DNA from: Pelobates cultripes
Lineage: Eukaryota > Chordata > Amphibia > Anura > Pelobatidae
Length of the DNA stretch: 64,000 bases
Direction: 5' to 3'
Assembly (NCBI GenBank): GCA_933207985.1
Contig: OW240918.1
Span: 23,224,538 to 23,288,537 of the forward strand
Below the pieces are notes generated by a model. The model was not told where the DNA came from and did no database searches. It saw only the letters and a list, made by a program, of their open reading frames with translations. Both the position numbers and the translations under genes were made by a program. Shown piece by piece: positions 21,480-31,559 of the stretch (the stretch's first letter is position 1; each line of letters begins with the position of its first letter).

Positions 21480-23327
21480 TCTTTTTTTTTAAATTCTTTA
21501 TTTTTGAGTGCATAAAGAAAAGGCAGTTACATATGCTTTTGCCATGCCCCAACAGCATGTACATGCGATATAATAATGAACATTGATTTAGCAAGGCATG
21601 GCGTGGGAGCACAAAATTCCCCTTTTTTTGTTTTGTTATATATACTGACGTAAAGACACGTGTTAAACATAAGTAGTTATGAAAGGAGAGCAAAAATCAA
21701 CATAATAGGATGGTTGGTCAGTATTATACACAGACTTCACATTTTAGAAATTATGTAGAGTGGGAGACAGAGGATAACAACATAGATTTCAACTGGGCAT
21801 ATGTAGGCTGCATATGTTTATGTGATTATGGTGTGTAGGCAAGCTAAACTAAATAGTTTGCACCAACTTTGGTAGTGTGGGCACAATTAGTTAAAGGAGG
21901 TGGACCTGTATATAATGGTCTGTATAGTGTAGGTCGTTTTCGCTGCACTTCGGTTTATAGATTGACTGGGAAGTCAAAATAGACGCTTCAAGAGTACAGA
22001 TCTGTCCTAAGAACTGAGAAAGTAACATACATGCTATAATTAAGGACTGTAGGTGGTTACTTTCAAACGGTGATACCACTGGTTTAAAGATGTCAACCGC
22101 CAATCAAGATATTTAACTATTGTACTATGATCGCACATCAGTGTGCCGTGTTAGGGTGTTGGCAAGTCGAAATATAGCAATGTACGAACTGCAGGGGAAC
22201 AGTAAAACATAGGGAGTGCTGGTCTGCATTCTAGGAGTTACACTAAGGGTGTAGCGGCAGTGCATTTATAAACGTTGCCTGGTGTGAGTCAGACCTGAAA
22301 TGGGAATAAAAAGATAGAGCAAAAAGTAAAGCATAACCTGGCATAACCTCATGGCTGGAGTTCAAGTAATGACTGCCTTATAGGCATCCGCACAGAGCCT
22401 CCACGGCACAAAAGGGGCTGCGCCGGCCCGGTCCCAGGTGTGCATCGTAGCCGTTGTCCCCGTCCCTCTGTTGGTGAGTGCGTCTCATGGGAGACCCAGA
22501 GTCTCTAAGATGGCCTCAAACTCTTCGAGGTCTTTGACTGGATATGAGGTGCTGCCGTGGAGGACCGCTAGGGCATGGGATCCTTTCCATCTGTAGTGAA
22601 TATTTCATTCACGAAGGAGCGAAGTGAAGGTCTGCAGAGTTTTGTGCCATGCCAGAGTGCTCCCTGATAAGTCAGCAAAGAAGGTGAGGAGTGAGTTCTC
22701 AAAGTCGTAGGGAGTTTTCCCCCTGAGCGCCCCCAGGACTGCTGCCTTATCGTGCCCTGTTTGAAAGCACACAATCAGGTCCCGTGGGACTGTAACAGGT
22801 GCCTTTGTTGGTCTCAGAATCCAAAACATTTCCTCGATCGTCACCTCTTTCGCCTGTTTGGAGGATAATATAGCTGTTAGGAGCCGTCTCATGAAGTGCG
22901 GTAGCTCTGCTTCGGGTTTTTGATTTTAAGGTTTTTGCTATGTCTGGTATCTTCCAGTGCTGCAAACCACTGTTCAGTGGTGGTGTGTTGGCGTTGGAGT
23001 GTGTGAATCTCTTGTTGTAAGTGAGTGAGTTGTGCCTTTGCGTTTTGGGAGTCACTTTCCAGGGTTCCCATATGGCCAGTCAGGCCTTGCAGGTCTTTGC
23101 GGAATGTTGCCATATCCATTTATCCGTAAGCCTGCCAGCAGCTCCTGCATGTCAGCCTTAGTTACCGGTGTTGGGTCCGGTTTGGAGGTTGTTGGTACCG
23201 GTTGCAGGTTCGGCTCCCGCGGGGCAGGTAAGTGGAGGTCCTCAGGCTCCAAGGCTTGGTCATCTGAAAAGTCAGAGCTCTTGCCCATGTAGGTGGCCAT
23301 CTTGGGCAGTGAGGCGCCATATGCCTG
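21480..23327 (-). mobile_element. ORF1-only L1-type retrotransposon (HAL1-like)
   Basis: A 1,848-bp minus-strand insertion flanked by the 15-bp duplication TGGACGTTCCCTTTT (21465-21479 and 23328-23342), with an A tail (T-run on the plus strand, 21480-21490) preceded by AATAAAGAATTT. On the minus strand it reads: about 27 nt of leader, an ORF1 relic, then about 1 kb of non-coding 3' sequence and the tail. No endonuclease or RT sequence is seen. This is the layout of mammalian HAL1 elements, which carry ORF1 only and are moved by L1 in trans. It is either such an element or an internally deleted, retrotransposed L1. Confidence 0.82.
22480..23300 (-). pseudogene. L1-type ORF1 relic in the HAL1-like element
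   Basis: Starts with ATG at 23300 (MATYMGKSSDFSDDQALEPE), an acidic then proline-rich N-terminus. A one-base frame change near 23120 leads to a coiled-coil section with regular leucines (LQGLTGHMGTLESDS..., about 23110-22950). A second shift near 22920 leads into the RRM (MRRLLTAILSS through VPRDLIVCFQTG), and a third near 22610 into a C-terminal domain with WKDPM, the counterpart of WGHPF in the L1 at 9.7 kb. The sequence differs strongly from that L1's ORF1, so this is a different L1 lineage. Confidence 0.82.
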
Positions 23328-23342
23328 TGGACGTTCCCTTTT

Positions 23343-24589
23343 ATGCCACTATTTGGACACTCTGATATCACCAATGTGAATATCAGAAAGCAAAGCTTAT
23401 TAGAGGAGTCCAAGGACTCAGGTAAATGTAAAACTGTTCAAAATGACTTACATTTAATCAGCATTCTCTTGGCACCATAACCACTGCAAAACACTGTAAT
23501 GGTCATTGTATTTAAACTGCCACTTTAGACAGCAAGATGTCACATCTTTTATTGATGCAGAATAAATGAAAACCACAAGCACTTTAAACACTAGGGTCAC
23601 AACACCCAGGGCCTCGTTAGGTGGTTGTGGTGACCTTGTAAAGCATGTTCCCTGTTTTTTATTATATCCCTAGTATGACCCAGCTAGTTTCTTGATTATT
23701 CTGATCTCTGGAATTCCTGACCTGGCTGTTTATCAATTCTTTCTATCTGTTGTCTATTCGCCAGCTTCACAATGGCCTGTACTCAGGCTTCTTTTCTATT
23801 TTCCTCATTGGTGGTATTTTATTAAGCCTGGCCTTTTCAGGGGTACTAATACAGCTTTCTGTCCCTGTTCTATCACTTCTTACTAATGTCCTTGTGTGTT
23901 AGATGTTCTCTAAATGCTACAAAGTTCATCTGATCAGCACTCTCGTCACCTCTTGTTTTATTTACACCAAACCTGTATCAACACTATTAACAGTATGTTT
24001 TGTTTGCTGTTGCACAGCACCATGGAATAAGTCGGTGCCTTATAAATAATAATGTTATATAATAATGTTTTATAAATAACCAGAGTCATTTTTGTGTGCA
24101 GAGGTTATGCCTGCAAAGGTAGAGAAATACATTTTTTTAGCTTAGTAACATTGTGTCTGCGGAAAACAAGTCACAAACAAACCCCAGGAAAGTCATTTCT
24201 GTTCTGATGATAATCTCCTCTGACGTGGTTCAGAGGACTGAATACTGCTGCCAGAACGATCTAAATATCCTTTCCACCGTGACAATCCCTAGAGTAGATC
24301 TCCATTCCTCCAGCCATTCAAATAAAAATAGCTTTGACCAACTACAAAGTCCAACACAACTCTGCTAACCAGAGCTCATCATTTTATATAACCCGCTAAA
24401 GCAAAACTGGCAAGGCATCTTGGGAGTTGTAGTTTTGTAACAGTTTCTAAAAGTGGCCAGCCACTGGCTTAAAGGGAAAGTGAGGACTTAATAAAATATG
24501 AAATAAATATAATATGATATCTATAAAAATAAATAAACGTGTGTTTACTTGTGTTGTGAACTAGCACACTTGGGAAATAAATACAGAAA
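23343..24589. other. AT-rich stretch with small repeat fragments
   Basis: No gene recognised. A weak copy of the LINE/SINE tail (CATGGAATAAGTCGGTGCC then TTATAAATAATAATG) lies at 24008-24060. A palindrome-type fragment (AAAACTGGCAAGGCATCTTG, GGAGTTGTAGTTTTG, ending GGCCAGCCACTGG) lies at about 24400-24465 and resembles hAT-like MITE ends. Confidence 0.4.
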
Positions 24590-24984
24590 ATGTCATGATA
24601 CTTACTGTAATTTTCTTTTCTTGGCAATAATTCATGGCAGGATCACTTATGGGTAACTCCGTCCCCAAACAGGAACACAACAGGAAAAAATCAACCTATT
24701 AGAACAGAACAGAACAAGACTGTAGGCATAAAAGGTCACTCTTCCTTCGACCCCACAGTCTAGTTTAAAAGCTGTAAAACAAAACAAGGGAGGGTTGCTG
24801 ATGCTGCCATGAATAATAGCCAGGAAAAGAAAATTACTGTAAGCATGATAACATTTTCTGTATTCCTGGCTATTAGTGGCAGCATAATTTATGGGTAATA
24901 CCCAAGCACAACCTTTGGAATGGGATAATTGATACGCCGTACACCTGACGATGCTTCAACCAAATGTATTAGTGAGATACAACA

Positions 24985-25989
24985 GAAGATAGTACACCTC
25001 TACCAAAGGCCGTAGAGGGTGAAGCCAAATCCAATATATAATGCGTGATGAAAGTCATTGGGGAAGACCAGGTAGCTGCCCTACAGATGTCTTCAGAAGA
25101 AACCTCTGCCCAGTTTGCCCAGGAAGTTAGCAATGCCCTTGTGGAGTGAGTTTTAATTTTACTCGGAGGAGCAAGGTTTTTTAAATGATAAGCTTTGATT
25201 ATAATATTTGAAATCTAACGTCTAGTGGAGGTAGAGGCTGCTTCTCCTCTTCTGGCTCCTATCGTAAAAACAAATAGGTGTTTGGATTTCTGAAATTGTT
25301 GAGACACTTCCAGGTACTTTATCAAGAATAGTCTGACATCCAACTGATGAAGTTTTTCTTCTGATGGAGAAGAAGGAGATGGATAAAATGAAGGAAGAAT
25401 AATTTCCTGGAGAATGTGGAAATTAGAAACCACCTTAGGTAGTAATCCTTGCCTAGGTCTCAAGACCACCCTGTCTTGGAAAACTTGAATATGGTTCTCA
25501 TTACATGAAAAGGCTTCAGACATACATTTTACTGTGGTTATTGCCACTAGAAACAGAGTCTTATATGTCAGCAAGATAATACCCAGCTCATCTAATGGAG
25601 CAAAAGGGGAGTCAGATACAACATCCAGCACCACAGGCAAATCCCAAGGAGGAGAATAATTCCTGTTAGGCGGTCTGATATGGATTGCCGCTTTAAAAAA
25701 TTTGTGGATCTGATGTCCACGAAAAGTTGCATAGGGCTGACAATGCTGAAGATTGAACGTTTAAAGTACTTAGGCTCAGCCCTTTATCCAGATCTGCATG
25801 AAGGAAATTTAAAATGTTATTGCTTTTTGGATTAAGGAAATCAATAGCATTTTCTTTAGACCAGGAATAAAATGTTTCCCATATTTTATGATAGCAGGCT
25901 GATGTTGAGCTTTTTCTAGATTTCAGGAGAGTATCTATTACCAACTCAGATATTCCTTGTGCTAGGAGTTTCTCCCTTTCAAGAGTCAT
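24985..25989 (-). pseudogene. DIRS tyrosine recombinase relic
   Basis: The N-terminal part (25989-25693) matches the core-binding region of DIRS-type recombinases: MTLEREKLLAQGISE... with KSRKSSTSACYHKIWETFYSW. After a frame change the catalytic part follows (25640-25215; VLDVVSDSPFAPLDELGI, then LLTYKTLFLVAIT). The residue expected to be the first catalytic arginine (family motif RxSEL) reads Cys in VKCMSE. Downstream, in a further frame, HSTRALLTSWA gives the His-x-x-Arg pair and MTFITHYILD the nucleophilic tyrosine region (about 25150-25020). Several frameshifts and the Arg-to-Cys change make it inactive. Confidence 0.8.
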
Positions 25990-26194
25990 GCCCTCAAGTT
26001 CACATGGTTGGGATTTGGATAAACTGCCAACTTGTTATTTAACTTGGTTCTACTAGTGGAAACCCCACAGACAGGTTCTTCTCTCTGGTCCACCATGTCA
26101 GAATGTCTGAAATGCACGGAAGAAGATTAATTCTCTGATCCCAATTGTCCATTTTCGTCTTGAACTGGTGTATAAACTGCATCTGAATAGGGCG

Positions 26195-26640
26195 GATCTT
26201 CTACTGGGCCCACTTCACTAGACCTATCATGGATGTGAGTGGTCCCAATAGGCTCATAAACTTCCTTGCAGAGATGTAATGCTTGAAATGGAGACTCTTG
26301 ATCTTTGTAATAATTCTTCCCATTCTTTCTGTAGATAGAGTTGCGGTTCCTTTGACCGTATCTATATTTGCTCCTAAGAAATTCATTCTCTGTGCTGGAA
26401 CTAATGAACTCTTTTCCATGTTTATTAACCAACCATTTTCCTGGAGACAATTGATAGTAGTTTGGGCATGGACACGCACTAATTAACTGGATTAGTCTAT
26501 GATCAGGAAGTCATCCAGATAATGGTATATCTCGATGTTCTTTTCCTTATAAAAGTCACAAGGGCAATGAGAATTTTGAGAATGTCCTTGGAGCTAAGCT
26601 CAATTAGAAAGGAAGATCCTTGAATTGGTAATGCTTTCCT
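26195..26640 (-). pseudogene. DIRS reverse transcriptase relic (C-terminal part)
   Basis: The minus strand encodes IEIYHYLDDFLI near 26540-26500, with the YLDD catalytic box of RT, followed after a stop by NCLQENGWLINMEKSS, VPAQRMNFLGANIDT and a thumb-like stretch to about 26201. Such N.EKS..P.Q...FLG sequence is typical of DIRS and related LTR-type RTs. The N-terminal RT motifs and RNase H are not recognisable. Confidence 0.78.
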
Positions 26641-27658
26641 GAGATCCAAAATCTTAGAAACCTGCATTGACTGTCATGAATAGGGATCTGATAAGCAACG
26701 TCTTATAGTTCGATATACATCATCCAGTCTCCAGTCTTTATATTCAACTTTAGGACGTTTAGGTGAAACAATTCTCTCCGACCTGGACTTAAAAAAAATC
26801 CACAAGTGAAATCCCCTTTTTTAGATCATCATGAGGAGTACGTTTTTTTCTCCCATTCTTCTGCAGCCTCCACCAGGCATGTTCTGCACAGATTTCTTCC
26901 ATTAGGTGCCACTTGGTTGCAGTTTGTTAATTGTTTGACTTTTCTTTATACTTCCTTGGAGAATCTTCTAGCAATCTATCTGGGCTGTAAGAAAGGCCAA
27001 TATATAATATATTATAGGCCTATAGTGACACTCTTTTCCCCCCACCATCCATAATATATAAAATTAGAGGCTCACCTATGTCTTATAGAGTGTGATCTTG
27101 AGGCATCGGAAGAAGCCATCTGATAAAATAAATTTTACTAAGAATATGGATAGTAATAGGAAAGTCTCTAATTATTTTATTTTTAAAGATTATAAAAATT
27201 ATCTTTAGTATTATTCAGACAGGACGAGGCAGCTTTTCTGAATATCCTTGTGAATTACTGACCAATTCCGTGATACTAGATGCTGAACAGGCTTAAAAGT
27301 ACTATCTTTTTAAGATTTTTGGCTATTTTAATTTAGGCGCGATGTCTCTTTAAGTGCGGAAGTAATTTTGCGCATGCGCAGACTAAATTTCTGATGATGG
27401 TGCTACTGCATTTGCTCAGAAAACCCCAAAGCAGAAGAGCACAGCCGCCAGCAGGAACAAAGACTCTAGAGAAGAGCCGTGCCGAGGAAAGCAGGGAGAA
27501 CTCCCAAGTAACTTAAAAACCACCTATTAGACAGTTGCCAATGAAAGTAAAGGGAAAACAAGAGAAAGAAAAGAAAAGATAAAGTACAACGTACCATGGC
27601 TTCTCCAAAAGCTCTGCAACCAGATCAAGGGCGATTTTGATGCAGCAAGGGGGATTTT
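26641..27658 (-). other. Remaining 5' part of the DIRS element, not resolved
   Basis: Lies between RT and the right inverted end. Reading frames are short and broken, and I recognise no gag motif. A short palindrome GCGCATGCGC occurs at 27371-27380. Confidence 0.4.
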
Positions 27659-27736
27659 TTAACCCATTAAGGACCAAACTTCTGGAATAAAAGGGAATCA
27701 TGACATGTCACACGTCATGTGTCCTTAAGGGGTTAA
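27659..27736. mobile_element. 78-bp TTAA MITE (family D), copy 2
   Basis: TTAACCCATTAAGGACC at the left and GTCCTTAAGGGGTTAA at the right, same core as 8601-8680 (TTCTGGAATAAAAGGGAAT, ATGACATGTCACAC) with two bases fewer. It sits inside the DIRS element and so arrived later. Confidence 0.8.
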
Positions 27737-28196
27737 GGCAACAGCCCGACCCCACAAAAATCATGAATTATTAGCTAATACACTGATTTTAAAAGATATA
27801 TACAAATTCAAACGATGCAGTGCAGATACTAATCTGTAACTATCTCAGTTAGTCCTGCTCGTGCATGCTGATTACTGAGTTCTTTAGAAGAGAGGCTGAA
27901 CTTCTGGAAGCCCATGGTACACATGGGAAGGTGGCCACAAAATAAAATTGTCCTGTTTATCCTGAAAGGACAGAAAAAATGAATGTGGGGTAGATGGAGG
28001 AGGGACCTTTTATGCCTACAGTCTTGTTCCAATTGGTTGATTTTTTTCCTGTCCTGTTCCTGTTTGGGGGCGGAGCTAAAGTAACCTGATTTGGATTTTG
28101 TTTGTGCAAGAAGCCCTCGGATTGTAGGGAAAATAGGATAAAGAGGGCTGCTGAGATACACTGTTAAAAGTAACCTGTGGGGTCTATTCCTTAAAC

Positions 28197-28332
28197 CAGG
28201 GGTAGACAATCTTTGGCACCCCTGATGTTTTGGACTACATCTCCCTTGATGCTTTGCCAGCATTATGGCTGTAAGAGCATTATAGGAAATGTAGTCTAAA
28301 ACATCTGGAGTGCCAAAGATTGCCTACCACTG
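28197..28332. mobile_element. 136-bp palindromic hAT MITE
   Basis: Starts CAGGGGTAGACAATC and ends GCCTACCACTG, with nearly the whole length foldable: TTTGGCACCCCTGATGTTTT against ACATCTGGAGTGCCAAAGA, and ACTACATCTCCC against AAATGTAGTC. Flanks CCTTAAAC (28189-28196) and CCCTAAAC (28333-28340) form an 8-bp duplication with one mismatch, as expected for hAT. Confidence 0.85.
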
Positions 28333-28340
28333 CCCTAAAC

Positions 28341-28774
28341 TATGAAGTGTGGCAAAATGCAGTCTGACATTAAGTTGAAATATTCAAGTTAGTGCTATAG
28401 TTTGGTTGGAGAAATGTTTTATATCAGCTATTTCTTCCTCAGTTGTGGCATTGAAATTTCATGTCACTACAATTTAAAATTTAGTGAATTAACCCCTTGG
28501 TTGATATATTTGTAATTAAGATAGAGTTTTGACTGAATATCATTTACTCCATCTATCACACCTGTGAGCTTCTCTCTAATCGGTCGTGTCTAATGACCAG
28601 GAAACTTGTTTGTGCTGATGTCATCAGTGGAGGCTGGTCCACTGGAAAACTAACCACTAAACAGCTGGGAGATTAAAACTAAGGAAAGAGTTTTTCATGA
28701 TTTTGCTCTTTCATCTATTTAGTAGATATCTCTCTAATTTGATATCCTAATGTGGGATTAAATGCCTCACAACC
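28341..28774. other. AT-rich stretch, nothing recognised
   Basis: No gene, repeat boundary or simple repeat of note. Confidence 0.5.
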
Positions 28775-29175
28775 ATCCCAAATTTGTCAGGACTGTCCAG
28801 TGCATCAGGTCCTGTCCTGCCATCCTGCCTTAGTTTCCTGCTATCCCACTTTTGGAAATACCAGGGAACCGTCCCCAACAATCATGGCAAAGGCGCATCA
28901 TTAGACATGCTCATGCTATCATTAGGGCACTAGGACCCTCCAGGAAGTACTGAAACAGTTCTCCCTGCATGTCCTGCCATCAGTGGGCCGGCCTGAGTGA
29001 TGGACAGGCAGCCTGGAATGCATTTAAATCAAGCTGACTGGCTATTGACTTGAGCTGTCTCGACCCCTTTTTGGGCAGATCCGATCATTTGGGGCAGAGC
29101 TAGTGAGACAACCGCATCATCGGCCAGCGCAATCTTCCACCTGTGTCCCAATTCTCAGGACACCAGAGTTGTGAG
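28775..29175 (+). repeat. Dispersed repeat E, copy 2
   Basis: Same block order as 3425-3720 (CCTGCTATCCCACTTTTG, a GCATCATTAGACATGCTC block, TCTCCCTGCATG), extended to the right by a GC-richer section. Boundaries are not defined. Confidence 0.45.
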
Positions 29176-29402
29176 GTAAGGGATTGCGATTTTTAAAACC
29201 ACAAATTGACGGACATATTTACTAGACAACTCCCTAATTAGTTATCCTTAAGTATGATAATCCCCCACAAGGGTACATATATACTAAATAGGTAATGATC
29301 AGATGTAACGCTTGAGAATTTTATTTGTCAGAATAAAAAAAGAACCAAATTGATTGGACAAATTTTCTGCACTCAATGGACAAAATTTGGTTTTATTTTA
29401 AA

Positions 29403-29430
29403 TAGATAGATAGATAGATAGATAGATAGA
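29403..29430 (+). repeat. (GATA)n microsatellite
   Basis: Six to seven perfect GATA units. Confidence 0.95.
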
Positions 29431-30098
29431 GCAGCTATTGTGGTTCAATATGAGTTTGTAGTCTAATTAAAAACTCATTATTTGTAATTTACTGTATCTT
29501 TAATAATTGATTAGATATTTTCTCTAAAAGTCCTAAGCCTCAGGTTAATAATGGATTAGCTATCGCAACCAAAGGGGTTAACAAAATACTGCACTGTCAA
29601 ATTGTTTCTTTTCTAGTGGAAAATTGTCATTAGAAACATGTGATTCTTTTATTCATGATTACAACAGGAAAAGGGTTGATTTTGCTTCAATGCGAAGTGA
29701 CATTATGGTAACAAAAGAGGATCTGACCTCAATTTCTCCACTCACAAACAATTTGACTGTGTTCCGTGCTCAAACGATTCACTAACAGCAAAATTCATCT
29801 TACCGGACAAACATTTCCAAGCCTTGTCTAGAAAAAAAATCCCATTTCAGCATAATCACTTGACCTCATGGCTTTAATATAAGAAACACAGTCATATGAA
29901 ATGCAACATCAGAGAGACAGAGCCAAACACAATCCCCTCTCTGCCTGCTGGAAACATCCATTCTCTTATCGAAGCTGAAATAATCTCACTCTTATTTTCT
30001 GTAGGATGCGATTGTACCTCTCTGTTGCATAAACATGATGCATTTGTTTTACTGTGCATTTTATCACAAAATAGTGACACTCTAAACAACATACCCAG
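29431..30098. other. AT-rich stretch, nothing recognised
   Basis: A 92-codon frame at 29896-30174 overlaps an opposite-strand frame and runs into a minisatellite; no domain is visible. Confidence 0.45.
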
Positions 30099-30167
30099 TA
30101 CAGCTCAGGTTATTATTACAGCTCAACATATTATTACAGCTCAATGTATTATTACAGCTCAATGTAT
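30099..30167 (+). repeat. 18-bp minisatellite
   Basis: Three consecutive units of TATTATTACAGCTCAAYR (30111-30164), preceded by a partial unit ending CAGCTCAGGT. The units differ at only the last two bases. Confidence 0.9.
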
Positions 30168-30835
30168 GGGTTAGGTTGCCAAGAGTCCGCGTGGGAGCAA
30201 ATTGACAAAGACCAGAGCTCTTTCTTCCTCAGGTGGGGGAGGGTAAGCCCAGCCCAGGGTGGATGGAATCGATATGGGTTTGTTACATACATAGTTTATC
30301 TCATTGATAGACAGCTAGTTTTACAAGCCTCCTAACACTGGGCAGTATTAAGCGGGGATGGAGTTGGCGGATTAGTGATGCACAAATTGGTAAGTCCGTC
30401 CATATGGGGTCTAGCTTATCCAAAAAAGATATGTGTAAATCTGGTATGAATACACACCAGGCTGACTATACATCAGTTAAAAACAGCAAATGTGGCCGTT
30501 AAAATACCAGTCCACCAGTCCTACGCGTCCCAGCAAGGGACTTCCTCAGGGACAAGGAGCTGTGCAAACCAACAAAATAAAGGGGACCTAATATACCTAA
30601 CATTGATTTTAATCAACACAGTTAGGCACTATGTTGTGCCTTTCTTCTGATTTTTCCTAGCAGACCCACCCATATTGTGTTTTTGTAATTATATTGGAAG
30701 ATTGAGGAAGTTTTCGGGGTAGAGTTTTTCTGCATAAGGAAACTTTGATTCCAATTCCTACTTGTACTATTTCACTGTTTAAGGGTTGTGATTGTCAGAC
30801 TGTATATTTTTACATTTCTACATTTGACTATACAT
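30168..30835. other. Unassigned, possibly repeat-derived
   Basis: Contains CCTACGCGTCCCAGCAAGGG and ACTTCCTCAGGGACAAGGAG at 30515-30565. Such sequence is often part of dispersed repeats in frogs, but I cannot define ends here. Confidence 0.3.
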
Positions 30836-30979
30836 CACACTGGCCAAGCCCACTCAGGGTAGCACGTGCACAGACTGCTTTGAAGGCACTGTGTCCATGG
30901 GCTGAGTACCATGAGTGTACTTTGTACAGTGGACAACTGACGAGTTAATGCGGTGCTTACTGAGAACAATCCTGGGATG

Positions 30980-31302
30980 GTGTGACAGGAACCTTACATC
31001 AGCTTCTTGGGCATGCCTGCCTTCCCCCTGCATAGCTCCTTCTCAGATCTCAAATCAGAATACTGTTCAATGTGCATGCACAAACGCCCACATGTGCATG
31101 CATAACAGGGAAAGCTTTTTAAGGCTGTCCAATGAGAAGCCTCTAAAAGGCATTTTTCCCAAGAAGAGACTGTTGGTCTCTTCCTGGGAAAAAAGGGGAG
31201 GGCTTGCAAAGGCTGCAGTTGATAAGTGCATGTATTAATTGGGGGAACAGACACTGTTATTTGTACTTTTTGCCCATTAGTGCAGTTGAGTATCCCTTTA
31301 AC
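30980..31302. repeat. T2-type MITE, partial, related to family B
   Basis: The right half shares GGGGAGGGCTTGCAAAGGCT, GCATGTATTAATTGGG and a terminal GTATCCCTTTAA with family B. The left part diverges and is hard to align. It is fused at TTAA to a family A fragment that begins immediately after. Confidence 0.5.
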
Positions 31303-31559
31303 AGAGGAGAAGATAGGAAATTCTAAATTAAACATACAATGCAATAAGATTAGTGGGAAACTGTAACACTCCTTGTCAGGAAGTGCACAGGGAGGATGTG
31401 TGAGTCACATGCAGGGAGGTGTGGCTAGGGCTGCATAAAGAAAGTGATTTAACTTCTAAACTGCAGAGATTTGAGCAATGAGACTGCAGAGGCATAAGCT
31501 ATACATCTAAATGGCTTAATTAGACTAAAGTTGTTATGGTGCTTATAGTGTCCCTTTAA
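31303..31559. repeat. T2-type MITE, family A, right half only
   Basis: Matches the right half of family A: GGAAATTCTAAATTAAAC, CATGCAGGGAGGTGTGGCTA, then GTGCTTATAGTGTCCCTTTAA. The left half is missing, replaced by the neighbouring family B-like fragment. Confidence 0.7.

Larger units (their letters stand above)
24593..28078 (-). mobile_element. DIRS-type (tyrosine recombinase) retrotransposon, decayed
   Basis: DIRS elements insert with a tyrosine recombinase rather than an integrase and have inverted rather than direct terminal repeats. Here 24655-24770 (CCCCAAACAGGAAC, CAGGAAAAAATCAACC, ACAAGACTGTAGGCATAAAA) reappears as reverse complement at 27970-28078, giving inverted ends. Between them, on the minus strand, RT sequence (about 26640-26195) precedes a recombinase relic (25989-24985), the DIRS gene order. 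The RNase H part and most of the RT and gag region are missing. A 78-bp MITE (27659-27736) is inserted near the 5' end. The left end also holds a local hairpin (24593-24641 with 24805-24855). Confidence 0.8.

Noticed and set aside
27829..28263. 144-codon minus-strand frame
   Set aside because: It spans the DIRS inverted end, unique sequence and half of a hAT MITE, so it cannot be a single gene.
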